Shown: positions 13,690 through 27,164 of the stretch, piece by piece
Numbering within the stretch: the stretch's first letter is position 1
Layout of the letters: each line of letters opens with the position of its first letter
Source: Halocaridina rubra
Taxonomy: Eukaryota > Arthropoda > Malacostraca > Decapoda > Atyidae
DNA length: 64,000 nt
NCBI GenBank assembly: GCA_037179515.1
Contig: JAXCGZ010003870.1
Location: 12,501 to 76,500, forward strand
Direction: 5' to 3'
Position numbers and translations under genes: made by a program
The notes under the pieces: generated by a model
The model's database searches: none
The model's input: only the letters and a program-made list of their open reading frames with translations
Told to the model about the DNA's origin: nothing

Positions 13690-14316
13690 TTTACGTGAAT
13701 ATTTTATTCAGTGGAACACGTTATCTGGACGCACATTGGCGATTTTTTTTTTTTAATGGACAGTTTCTCCTTAAAATACCGGAGAGTACAGTATTTTGAA
13801 TTTAAGAGCAACATTGGTATGGTCTGCGACTAAATCACAATTAAGGAATACTTTCTTCATCTTCTCATTTGGCAATTTAATGTAAAAAATAAGAAAACAA
13901 TATTATTTCCTCCGTACTTAAAAAGTACTGATGTAAAGGCAGACATCACTGTCTTTTTACTAAACCATACAAAATAGGGAAAGTATGACGATGGTCTCTG
14001 AAGTATACATGATTGCACCCATTTAAGCTCGCTCTTAGTGACTATTAAATCCAATATAAATGCGTTTTTTGTTGTTGTTGACAATATTGTTTTAGTGTTA
14101 TTTTAGTTTTAACAGAATAGATGTATTTTGATGTTTTCTTTTGATACTATATATAAAATTTATCGCAAAAGTATTCAGCAAAGTATCATAGTTCTTTTAA
14201 AGAGTAATAAAGGGGACCTTTCAAGGATTGTATTTAGACGTTACCCCGTTCAAAACCTGTTATTTTCCTGATCAGTCTAATAAATATATGATTGACACTG
14301 ACATATTGCGAAGACC
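13690..14316. promoter_or_regulatory. Upstream region of the Abraxas gene
   Basis: AT-rich sequence with no recognised repeat. TATATAAAA near 14150 lies about 165 bp before the ATG and could be a TATA box, but such strings are common in this AT-rich window. Confidence 0.25.
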
Positions 14317-14406
14317 ATGTCGGGTCACACAGGGGTTAAAGTGAGCTGTTCCGGGGCTGTTTTGGCCTCCTTATTGTATGAAACCCTTAGAAGTGGACAT
14401 CCACAG
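14317..14406 (+). CDS. ABRAXAS2: Abraxas exon 1 (start codon exon)
   Basis: ATG at 14317 opens 30 codons that end at CAG before the donor GTAAAA. The pattern VSCSGAVLASLLYETLRSG corresponds to the first MPN strand and helix of Abraxas (xxxSGxxLxAL...). It joins in phase 0 to EGFLLG of exon 2, which is also the position of this junction in vertebrate Abraxas genes. Confidence 0.75.
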
Positions 14407-17400
14407 GTAAAATAATACTTTTATACGTCCTAATTAGTCCCCGTCTATATGGGGGTGGATACAAACATGTTAGAGCTGGAGGATTAAGGCATGATGCCCA
14501 TCCTAACGCCCCTTGCTGAGATGGAGCCCGCGTTAGTCATTTCCTGGGCGCTCTCGGTAAAGGTCCAGTAGAGCTCTGGTGCCCTAATTCTACCCTCCTC
14601 AATAAGGAAAAGTTTCTTTGCATTGGCATATATGTATAGAGTATCGGGGGGTTGGACTTTCCCCCCAGCTAGGAGGTTAGGTTAGGTTTGGTTTAAGTTA
14701 GGTAAAGCATGAGCTTAGGGGGTCAGTATAGATTTCGTTAAATGCCTGGTATAGGTCCAGTATAACTCCGGCACCTAACCTAACCTAGCTGGGGGAAAAG
14801 TCCAACCCTCCGATCCTCTATTCAAATATGCCAATAAGAAGTAAATTTACCTTATTGAGGAGGGTAGAATTAAGGCGCCGGAGTTGTACTGGACCTTTAC
14901 CGCGCTCTCTCCCGCTGAGCCTCTGCGGCCCCCTAATGATCTATCTATCTATACCCGTCTCAGTTCCTACTCGTATATGTTGTTCAAGTAGGTCTCAGTA
15001 TTGTAAGATTTATGATGTCTTTTGAACAAATCTCACCTCCAAATTATCAGTAAATTACTTGTTTTTAAGGTTAGATAGGATAGGTTAGATTTTGATAGAG
15101 GAGGTTAGGCTAGGAATAATTTCCGACTACAGGGGGTCCTCATTTTACACCGTCCTTGACTTACGATGTTTTGGGGTTACAACGCATCTCCCATATGTTG
15201 CTTCTTTATTGAAAACTTTTGGCCTATATTATGCCTCCCAAGCGTAAATCAGTCTTCTGACGGCATTACTTTGAAAAAAGGAAAGCCTTCACCACAGAAG
15301 TGAAATTAGAGCTATTGAAGTTCATGGAAATGGGAGAAACTTTACTACTGCATTAGCATTGGTGCTTATTTATGTGTGTTTCGACTTACACTGAAATTTG
15401 GGTTACATCTCATTTCAGGAATGGATCTCTGACGTAAGTCGAGGACCCCCTGTATTTTGAATGTCAGAGTCGTTCAAAACATATAATAACCCATAGGCAA
15501 AACCTAAAATTCACTTTAAAAGGAAGACGAATGTAATAATAAAAAGTAACAGTAATAGCTATAGAAATGGAATATTTATTTATTTATTTATTTTTTTTAA
15601 GAGTGTGACACCAGAACAGGCAGAAACTGCCCTCATCAACAAAGGCCCGGGCACGAGAATATACCAAGATGAAGGAAAAGAAAAAGGTTATGGGCAAGGC
15701 AGAGATGAGGTAATGTCACACAAAGGAAAACGACAGACAGAAAAAAACAGTCAAAGAAAAGAGGACCCAGAGATATGGAGGACTAGGCTCTGAGATGACG
15801 ATAGATCTGCTTTTTGAAGGATGAAAGGTCATAAGAATTATTTACTAAAGATCCTGCTGTAAATATTACTATCACACCGCCAGTGAACGAAATGCAAATA
15901 CGAAACACTGGGAATGTATTTAACTTAACAGAAAAGCAACAAGTTTTGTTATCATGTCTCTCCTAAACTGGGGATGAACTTTCTTAACTAACATACCCAA
16001 CTTACCTGACTGTAATAAATTTAATGAGTCTTACAAATCTGTGGGAGTGTGAAATAAAAAACAAAATATTGAACTAAAATCTTTAACAGCTAAAAAACAA
16101 TTATATATATTATCAACTCGTTTCTTGAGCAGGGGTGAACTATCTTAACTAACCTAACCTAATGTGATATGATAAATTTCAAGAGATATTTTTTCTTTCA
16201 GTGGGGGTGTGCAATAAAAACGATATTGAAAAATACCTAAACCATTTACAAAAATAACTTTCACTTATCAGTAAGTGTCTTAACTAGGGATAAACTTTTT
16301 TAACTAACTTAAGCAAACCTGCCCAAGTGTTATACTAAGTTTCCTAAGATTTTACCCCTAACTGGATGTGAAAGTAAACATTTACCCGAGCATTATATGC
16401 TGACTTAGGCACATCATAAAGGTTGGAAATATTTTGGAAGTAAATGGTTTGGGTTGGAGATGGGGGTGAGGTGCGTTATGTTCAGGATATATTATCAAAT
16501 AATGATGTCTTAACTACATTAAAACTACTAGAATAAAAAATCATTTATTTCTCTGCTTAATTTTATGTCTGCTCCGGGTGATTGCTTACTGTAGAAAAGT
16601 ACGTAATGCTTACAAAAGGATTTTCTGTTTGCTTAAGAAAATTTAAACAGTTTTGCATTTAATGATTTTGAATACTCATTATTTTCGTATATTTGGGCAT
16701 CATTATTTGATAATTAGAAGGTTTTAACTATCACAACCCCATCCCATATCTGAACAAGCTGCCTCTACCCCATCCCACACACTTCTAACTTTTAATATGT
16801 GTTGCTGAGCTTAAGTAGGTTGGGGTATAAGTGGATCTTGATCATCTGTAGATGTGGTTTTGGCAATTTTTTAATTTAGGATAACCAATTTTTCACCTTT
16901 TTCCAATTTGAAGGCAATATAATATTGGAAATATTACATAAGATTTTTATTTATTTAGACATTTTACCAGTAGGGCTGAACATAGTGTATGAAGTCGGTT
17001 GACTGTAGGGATATAAAGTTAGTTGAGCTGTTGGTAATATCAAGGTGGGGAAAAATGTGTGCATGCTACTTAACTTAGCAATCCCACCTAATCTTGCCTA
17101 GCGTGTAAAGGGGTGGCCGAGTCAAACCACACACATTCACTATGAGCTAATATACCTCGATCACGCCTGTTAGCCTAGCTAGAATGCAGGTATCATGTGC
17201 CATAAAAATTACTGAATCATGATATTCCGGAATGCTTCTCAGTTGTGTCAGACTGTTTTTCTTTGCTTACAAATCCAGAGTCTACTTGCACTTTACAGTT
17301 AACAGAATAGAGTCTCTTAATCTTTTGAGTTATGAACTTCAAAGTAGACATGTCTTTTATTGCATTATTTACTTGGAAATGCGTGATTCTTTGCACCATT

Positions 17401-20400
17401 TGACATAGTATAAATAATAAAATTATTACTTAAATATAAGATTCAAAAGCTGGTATGAAATTATAAAACTTTCCCTATTAGATTAATAAGTGTTATTTCA
17501 ATATGCCATCTACCTCACTAACAATACGCTATTGTTCCATAACTCAACCTAATCTAACCTAACTTAATTAACATGGTTAGGTTAGGTTAAGGCACAATAG
17601 ACTGCAGACCGTGTATTACACTAGCACTCATTTATTTATTTTTTTTTCATTTCAGGAAGGTTTCTTGCTTGGTACTATTGAGAGCCATATAAGTGAACAC
17701 ATTAGTGATTCTCAAATCTGCAATGAAAAAATGGAAACACTCATTAGTAGGTTGAAATATACATAATTTTATATATTGCCTATATGTTGTTTGATTAATA
17801 TCAAATTTTAAGGTGAGACCCACATGCTTTGGAAGAAACATTGATGTAAGAATACAATCTCCATTTTGGTCAGTTATATATATATTAAGGGATGCTGTGT
17901 TGCCATATGCATAGGGAATTGTAATTACTGGTTTATTAAAATTATTTATGCGCTGTAGAGTAAGCAGGCAAATTATTTTGGAATGATTAGCTCTCATAGG
18001 AAGCTTAAGTGATTTCGATTTTTCTTTTAGTTATAAGTATTTTTAGTCCATTATTTCTTTAGAATATATTTATATATAATTTTGAGGATTTAAAATTGTT
18101 TGCTGTTTATGTACTTTAATTGGTATTCATTGAGATGAGATTAATTAAACTCATATTAGTGTAGTCTGTAAATTTTTCTTGTGAACTCTGGCTCTTAAGT
18201 GGTGTTGCTTTGCGATTTAGTGAAATTTCCTTGTGCACTTGAGTGATGAAGTGTAGTTGTTTTGCAATTTATTGCTTTTTCCTTGTGCTCTTTTGTGATG
18301 AGGTGGCCTGATTTTGTGATTTCTTGTTTTTTGTTTGTACACTAGAGTAAGTTTTTATAGTTTAGTATTTTCTTTTGCATGTGAGTGATGCAATGGTCAA
18401 ATTTCATGAATTCATGATTTTTTTCTTGTGCACTTGAGTGGGTAAATGGCTATTGAGGATATATGAGTATTAAGTGGTCCTTTAACAAGATGTTAGCTAG
18501 TACATTTTACTGATAGCTGACAGCCAATATAGCTGTTAGAGCCTTAGAATGATACTGTATATAGTATTGTGAACAAGCCAGTTAGTGAAATGAGTGGTTT
18601 GTAGTGAACAGTGAATTATAAGTTCTCTTTGTTCGTAATGCAATACTATATAATTAGTCGTGCATCAGCTTCGTGCCATGTCAGTCGTGCATCAGCCTCG
18701 TACCCTGTTAGTCACGCAAGTCTACTGTCTCCCATTTGCCCTGGTCTTTTGTATGTTTATATGAGTGCTTCCTTCAAGAACCTATATCAACATGGCGCAG
18801 TGAGTTTTGCAGGTTCTATGTGTCTTATAGCGAGAAAAGATCTTTGTGCAATCAACCTACTCATCCGGGTTATTGAACCCCCCCCACAACGCTTCGCTTT
18901 TGGATTAACGTGCAATAAAAGACGTTTTAGTGTAGTTTATAGAGCTCAACGAGTGTAGTATAGTGAGTCAGTATAGTGCATAACCCCCAGTGGTGTTCAG
19001 CCTCTTACTCATGAATTGTTCACTCATTTTTATTACTTTTTACCCAGGAATCTGTTTTATATTCCTGGATTTTGCTCACTCTGAGCCTTATCTGCCTTTT
19101 TATACTGCTCAATGGTTGATTCTCCTTCTTCTGCCCATTTTGGAGACTCCCCACATGTCCTGGACAAACTGCATGACTTCCTTCACTTACTCACCGCTCT
19201 TTATGAGGAATATGAGGAAAAAACGACTCAATATGAGACAGAGGCTGCCACTAACTCCCAATGTTACGGCCACATGGGATAATAGCGGTGATGTCCATCA
19301 AAATCTGAAGTTTCTACAAGAGTCTGAACAACGCCGACTTTACCAGGATGAGCTTCGTATGAAAGCTGATGACTTACGATGACGGAGGAAAATGAAAGAT
19401 TTATGGCACTCAAACAGACGATGTCACACGTGAAGTTGCACAGCTGCCCAGCCCGCACAAGCTGTACCTATCCACATCACAACCCTGACGGACTTTTCTG
19501 TTAGTGTCAATTCCCTGGCTACACCAACACATTCTGCGACCCACAGCTCTCCTGTTCATCCGTCTGCCGCATCTGTTTTCATGGCTACGGCCACAGCTGC
19601 TCCTCCTCCTCCAAGCAAACCAGTGCCACAGAGCCCACCCACTCTGCAAGCTGATTCAACGTTTCAAGTTTTTCACCAGTGGCATCGAAATTGGCACGAT
19701 TTGCTATCATGATAGACCTTCAGAAGATGTCAAGCAAGAAACAGCTCATACAGCTTTGCACGTGCATCTCCCTTGACTTACAAAAAGTTCTGCAGCACAC
19801 ACTTGGCATCCCTTAGACACTTCTTTCACCATTGACGAAGTACTTGACTGTTTGCAAGATCACTTCAAGAATCTCAGGAATTAGGCCATTTGACGTCGTG
19901 ACCTACTTTGCTGTAAACAAATTGATGGTGAGTCCTTCAGCGACTTTTTTGTCCACCTCAAAAACCTGGCTGAGGAGGTGAACCTGTGTTCCGGTGATCC
20001 CATTACATGTGTCGAGACACAATTGAAGATGGTAATCCTGATGGGAGTCCGAGATCAGGACCTTGTACAACACCTTATCTCTCTCGATGCAGCTGCATCC
20101 TTCTACACTTTTGTCACATGCTGTAGGTCATTCGAGCTGTTCGCGCAAGTTCTTCAGCTATCCACGTCTCTCCAAGTCAAGTACGTGCCATTTCTGGGTA
20201 CAAGAAGGAACAACGATGGCAGAAGACAGCCTCCTCCCAGCAAACTCCACCGACACAGTCTTCCTCCAGTTCTTCGTGCCAGTCCTGCAACTGCCGACAC
20301 AGCCCGGGAAGGTGCCCTGCTACTGATAGCACCTGTACCAAATGTCGCTGTAAGGGTCACTGGGCCAGGACTAGATGCCCAGCCAAGGAGGTGTACTGCC

Positions 20401-23400
20401 GCAGTTGCAACGAGACTGGTCACTACGATGGATGTTGCAAGAAAAAGGACAAGGGTCAAGACAACTCTTCAGACTCTGCAAGAAACTCAGCAACTGTTGT
20501 CACTTACAACACGTCGTTACATACAAAGCCATCACCACAGTGCACGAGTCATCACCCTCTCCAAAAACCGACAGGCCCTTTCAGGAGCCTAGCCAGCAAC
20601 AGCAACCCCTCCTATCTGACGATCACCCTACGAGGCCTGTCTCCGCTGATTTCTTCCAGTTTGCAGAGAACTCATTCCTAGTAATTGCGGACAGATTGTC
20701 AGACTGGCCTGTGGTCGTACCCTGCTGACATCCTGTCAGGATGTTCTGCAGATACTTCTGAGAAGTTGGTATTCCCCTCTGCCTCAGGACCGATGGAGGC
20801 CCACTGTTTAACAGCGGTGACTTCCCGACCTTCATGGAACGGGGTATTCAGCATGTGATGTCCTCATCCCACTATCCCCTATCAAATGGACATGCCGAGG
20901 CAGCAGTCATGTCTGTAAAGCACCTCATTTTCAAGACGGTGCCCCAGTGGAAACATTGACTGCGAGAACTTCGGTAGGGGCCTCTTAGAGCTATGCAACA
21001 CCCCTACGTCTGCAGGTCACTCTCCCGCCCAGGTGCTGTATGGCCATCCCGACCCACCCAGAGTCCTTCTCCAAGGGATGGCAAGCCTGTACCAAGGACT
21101 GTGACCACCAAGCTGCCGCTTCTACCGAACAAGTCAAGCTCTAGTACAATTCCCATGCCCGTCCCCTTGCCAAGTTGACTGTCGACCAGCGTGTCTGAAT
21201 TCTAGACCTGATGTTACACCGTTGGGACAAGGTCGGAGTACTTATGGGCTGTGGCAGGTCCAGGGAGTACAAGGTACGTTTCCCCAGTGGACGAGTCTGG
21301 TGGCAGAATCGTCAACATCTCTACCCAGTGCCTTATCCTAGTGTTGACCCTCCTCCCCATGTCCCTGTGGCGCCTTGTTCGGCATTTAAAAGTTCTGTAG
21401 ATAATCCCCCCACTGTATCACGTTGTTCACCTCGACTCATGGAAAAGAGAGTACGCTCATAATGGTGCTGTGAGCATCAGGGGAGAGGGAGGAGTGGATA
21501 TATAAGTATTAAGTGGTCCTGTAACAAGCTGGTTGGCCAATTTCGTACACAGCTGTTAGCTAGTATATTTTACTGATAACTGACGACCAGTTCGGCTGTA
21601 GAGCCTTAGAACGATATATGGTATTGTGAACAAGCCAGTTAGTGAACTGAGTGGTTTGTGGTAAACAGCAAATGATAGGTTCTCTTCTTTGGTAATGCAA
21701 TACTATATAGTTAGTCATGCATCAGCTTTGTGCCCCGTCGGTCATGCTTAAGCCTCGTACTCCTTTAGTCACACAATTCTTGTCTCTCTCCCATTTGCCT
21801 TGGTGTATAGTCTCTTGTATGTATATATTTTCTTGTAATAGACTTTAAGACCACAACCGAACGTTTTTATTGGGATTTCATGGTGTTATGAGGTTTAATA
21901 GTCTTGTAGTGGTTAGGCAGTCAACTCTCTTACTTGTACAGCAACTTCCATGTATGCTCATTATTTGAAGGCCTTTGTCTTTGATGACTATACATCCCAT
22001 CATGTTTTTCTTTTTTTTTCATTTGAGTGGTTAGCAAAACATTGGGGGACTGTGGTTGTCATAATATCTCATTGAAGTCTATTTTTTGTGGTTTTAGTAA
22101 TAAAAGTAAATCCCATTAGGCTCTAGTCGAGATTTTTCAATGCTTTTATTATTCCTTGTATTAAATTCTCTTGTACCTTTCCTCAATAGCGTCTTATTTA
22201 TTTGCTCACAGTTTCGAAATTAACTGTGGAATGGCTCATTTATTGGCATTGAAAGAAGCAAGCCACTCCTTTCCTGAATTTCTTTTATTTATTCATAATG
22301 TCGGGCTTCTTGATTCTGTGGGTGAGTACTTTAAATATCCTTCAGGGCTTTGGTCACCTCTTTTTCTTTATTCTATGTATAATAGTGTGAGGAAAAGAAC
22401 AATAGAACAGTGAGCTAGTAAACTCTCCTCCTTACATATATTCTCTTGGCACTATACAGCTGACATGGGAAGTGAGGGAAAGCGGGTATGATGAATGCAT
22501 GCTATCTTGCTTCTGTAACAGTTGTGACTACCTTGGTAACTATAGTAATATATGGGGTTATGCTCTAAAACAGTAAAGCTCAGTTCAGTTATCTTGTGTT
22601 CCATATTCGTAGATTTGCTTTTTCACACTAAGTATATAGTCCCACACCCATTTCGGCTACTTGTGAGAATGCATGACCATGGGTAATAAGATTTTTTGAG
22701 CCTCTTACTGCCCAGCATCATATGAATGGGGGGGATTATGAAGGTGAGTCACCCTCATTGTTTTCACAGATAGCATTTTGATTGCATGTATTTTTGGTAC
22801 ATCTTTTGTTTCACTTACCCTGTGGATGACCCAAGCAGGGTGGTGATTGAGGAAATTGTGCAGCCCTTTATTCCCAAGGAGCTAAGAGGAGTGATTGGGA
22901 TCATATTAGCTTCTGGTGCATGTCACTTTGACTCAGCCACCCTCTCACTAGGGGGATAGCAGCCTTTGTGTATGCATATATCTTTTAGTCCAAGTGTGTG
23001 CAATGTTATGCTACGTATTGTTATTTTTGTCATTGATAATGACTCTAAGTGGAGTGTGAGTGGTAGTGAAAGCTTTATGGATCTTGTAAAGAAAAATAAC
23101 CCTAGTGTTCTTGGGCTATCCATATTTAAAAGGCAATTCACCTTACTTAACGTAAGTTAAACTAACTTAACCGAACCTAGTAAGTTTATGGGGTTATAGG
23201 GTTTTCTCATCTTTACAAAATCCAGGTTTTGTGAGTGAAAGAAGATTGTGATGAAGCCTCTGGAACCCTAAAGAGAGCTGTAGCACTTCTTGATGCAACA
23301 TGATGCATTCTGTAAATGACCAAGTGCTAATGTCAGTTGTTCTTCAATAGGTATTATTAGAGATTGTTTTCCATTTATGTACCTTTATTTATCCCCATTC

Positions 23401-26400
23401 GAATGGGAGTGTACATAGGTTAGAACTGAGGAATGAAGCCTGGATGCCCTTCCTGATGCCTCTTGGAGGGCTCGAATGTGGGGTTGTTCCTACCTGATTC
23501 GAGAGCTTTAACTACTGTACTCAGCGATCCCCTGTCATACACATAATACATTGGCTAATAATTTTTTTTTTTTTTTTCAGATGTGTCTTCTTTTCTTCCA
23601 TGCACCATGATTGGCAGTTTCTATTCTGGTGCTGGAGAGCTTGATAGAGAAAAATTATCTGGTTATCTTGGACACAGTTTTAAGGTATGGAGCATTGTAT
23701 CATGGATATTTACTATGCTAGCATAGTAAATAAGGACGGGTGGGTGTGGGGTTGTTGCCATGAGATGAAGTGGCAGGTGTAAGCCAGTTGGGGCTGTTGG
23801 GCTTCATGGCAGATCCTTGCATGCTTACTGTGTGGATGATCCAAGCAGGGTGGTGGTGAAATTGTGAAAACCCTTCATATACAAATAGCTAGCAGGAGTT
23901 AATTGAGGTATATTAGCATTTGATGAATATGTGTGCATTGACTCGGCCTCCCCACTACAAGTGGGATCACAACAGTCGTATATGTGGAAATTTGTAGCTT
24001 GTGGTTTAGTTGGTGCAGTGACTGTTTCTTTTCTTCTACCACCAAACTCTTGAACATTCTTCCTCTTTTTGTCTTCCCTAACTCTCATGACCTTCCTTCC
24101 TTAAAAAGCTGATCTGGCGTCATCTCAGGGCCTAATCCTTCCATATATCTAGGTCTTCATTTCTTTGACTATTCTATCAGGCAGTCCCTCTCTTATTGTT
24201 TATCCCTCTCTTATTTCTGCCTTTTTCTTAAATGGTTACTTTTTCTTCCTCTCAATATATTCTTGGTGTCCGGGATCAATGAGGGGATCTTTTTTGGGGG
24301 TCTCCTTGCGTCACTCATCTTTTTTCTTTTATTTTCTTGAGAAACAGCATTTTACTTTTAAGTATTGAATCATTAATGGATTTCCTTACCGTGAAAATAA
24401 TTGTGTTTGGAATTGAACTTACATTTTAATTTTTCATACTATTTTAGCATGTGATAGGCTGGTACCGTAGCAGAGGATCATGTGACGATCTTTACACCAG
24501 AGAAATTTTATTACATCAGCAGCTGTCTAAAATAATGACACACACTGGTGGTCATTTCATTCTTGGCATCCTCTCATGCTCTCCTTCAAATGGAAATGGA
24601 ACTTTCACTGTGTCGCATAAATTCATGATGCAGCAAAATGGGTAGGTCTGTGTAGTGTAAACTGTACAATATACAGTTGTTTTTACGTGCTAGTTTATTT
24701 TTCTATTTTTGTACTGTACTATGAAAGCTAGATACTTTCTCTTTGTTCCAAACTTTACTTCTACCTTTGTTATGCATATTACTATTAACCTCATGGGAAC
24801 TGCAATAGCACAGTGATTCGTAATTTTATATTAAGACACTCGCTGCTTTTTATTTTTATTTCAACATGATTCCATATCCCAACCAGCAGGTTAACAATTC
24901 AACTGAATAAAAATACAGAGACAGCAAGACTTTATCATACCCTCTGCATCAATATTTCTACGATAGGCTAGTTTTTGGCAAGGAAACAGAGGAATGTACA
25001 TTTATTTTATTTCCCATTTGTGAATTCGTAATCAATAAAATGTCAGATATGTGTATAATCAGTTTACGAGTTAAGTTTTCTACAGAAATTTTGAAGGTGT
25101 TGTTCTTCAAGTTATCAACATGGGAGATACATCCACAGCAGAATATCGTCTGAGACCGCGAAACCCTGCTCTCTACACCTCCAATGCAGTGAATACTGTT
25201 CTTTCTAGTCTTGAGTAAGTATCAGCTTATTTTATATTGATATAAAATTTTGATGAATAGCAAACAACTACTCTCTTTGTATATTAAGTGTCAGTTATAT
25301 GTGTGGAAAGAGAGCATTGCATTATGTACCCATAAGAGAAGTTTAAGGTTAAAAGAATGCTTAGAATGCTCAACTTGGGAAGTGAAAAACTCATGTCTGA
25401 ACCCACCTCAGAGCATTAAGAAAAAACTTGTTTAATATAGGACAAAATTGACTCCAGTGCTAGTAAACTCCAACATATACTGTACAGTATATTTATATGT
25501 TTTTTTGTTTGCTATTTTACGTGTTACTAATAATCCCCATTCAGATGGGGGTAAATGCAGACAGGTTGGAGCTGGGGAATCAAGAGTATGTAATTTTGTA
25601 ATCAGAATATTTTATCTAAAGAGTAATTACTACACAGTATACTGTATTACTTATCCTTTTACCTTTCCTGTTAAACTGCAGAAGCAAGAAGTCTTTGCCG
25701 CAAAATACAGATTTAATTACAAAGTATTTATATTTGTATAAGAGTGTATCATAAAGCGAAAATTATTTAGGTATATCCCTCTATCTATATACAGAGGCCA
25801 TAATACAGCTTATAAGGGGGTGGTGGTGGAGTCACACGTTAAAAGCTTGACTCATTGTGAGAAAAATGTACAAAAGGAGGGGATTCCCAGTTTCCTTGCT
25901 CTGCCCCATTTAGTCAACCTTTATGACACGGGGAAAGACTGAGGCGGTGTTCTTGCCCCCTCCCAAATACCCATGAGGAAATATGCAGATTTTGAGTGGA
26001 TTATCATCAGGCTTCTAGTTAGTTCTCATTTCCTTTCTCACATAGAACTGCTGGTAAGCATTTACACATTCTTAACAATATTTTCTTTGTACATACAAAC
26101 TGTCTGCAATCCCCCTTGAAAGGGAAGGTGGCCAAGTCCAAGCATACATTTACCAGAAGCAAACACACCCAGATCACTCATCTTGGTTTTGAATATTCTT
26201 TGTAGGAACTGTGAACCTGGAGTCACTGAAGCAGAGAGTCTTCATAGTGGGTTGTTAAAGAGACTAGACAACTTGCTGCCAAAGTTCTCATCTTCAGAAA
26301 AAGAACTTGAAAAAGTTCTAGAGGAGGTATCGTGTTTGCGACTCCTGTGCGGAAATAATGGAGTTTCTTTAGGTAAGATATGAATTATATTTAAAGATTT

Positions 26401-27106
26401 TCAGTGAAGTATTGTGGCATTTTGTACATAAATATGGGGTTGTAGGATTACCATGTTATAGCCAGTACTTTGCCTAAGTTCTAGAAGTTTTTAATTTATC
26501 TGTTGGCTCTCAACTCCATTGGTATAGCTGTTTAGCTTTCTCATTTAGTTGGAATCACTGAGCATGCAGAATTGCAGTGGTAAGAGCACTCAACTCGGGA
26601 AGTGACAAACCTGCGTTCGAGCCCTTGGCTGGGCCTTGAGAGGAAATCCAACCTTAAATCCCCGGCTCTAAACAATCTGTATTCACTCCTGTCTGAATGG
26701 GAATTCATACTAACACAAACGGCTAACATCTGGCTAGAATTGGCATATATTACTGTAGATTTCTCCCTTTCCTTTCACTTCCTTAGTAATCATGTAGTAG
26801 GTTGGCTCATGGCACCAACCACCCATTGCAATACTACAGCTGAAGGTTTTTAACCTTAAATAGAACTGTCCAGGACAGTTCGATGTTAAGTCATCCTTCA
26901 GTTACGGTTCTTTTTCTATGCCTACATCTACACTAAATATTCTTGGATATTCATTACACATCTCTCATTATCCCTTCACATCTGACAAGTCATTACACTC
27001 TCCATCTCTGTTTCTCTTTGTGTATTCTTCGTGATTCTTCGTGCCCAGGCCCGATTTGGGCTATTTTTTTTATTTTTATTTTTTTTGCCCGCCCTGGTGT
27101 CACAGT

Positions 27107-27164
<58 letters not shown>

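Larger units (their letters stand above)
18456..21867 (+). mobile_element. Decayed, internally deleted Gypsy-type LTR retrotransposon in Abraxas intron 2
   Basis: The element is about 3.4 kb, bounded by two diverged LTRs. Gag remains lie in broken frames from about 19000 to 20460. Protease, reverse transcriptase and RNase H are absent, and the sequence passes from the zinc knuckles to a broken integrase. TATTG at 18451-18455 and 21868-21872 may be the target duplication. Sense orientation within the host intron. It cannot be autonomous. Confidence 0.8.

Noticed and set aside
20154..20459. Minus-strand frame over the zinc-knuckle region
   Set aside because: Shadow of the decayed Gag on the plus strand.
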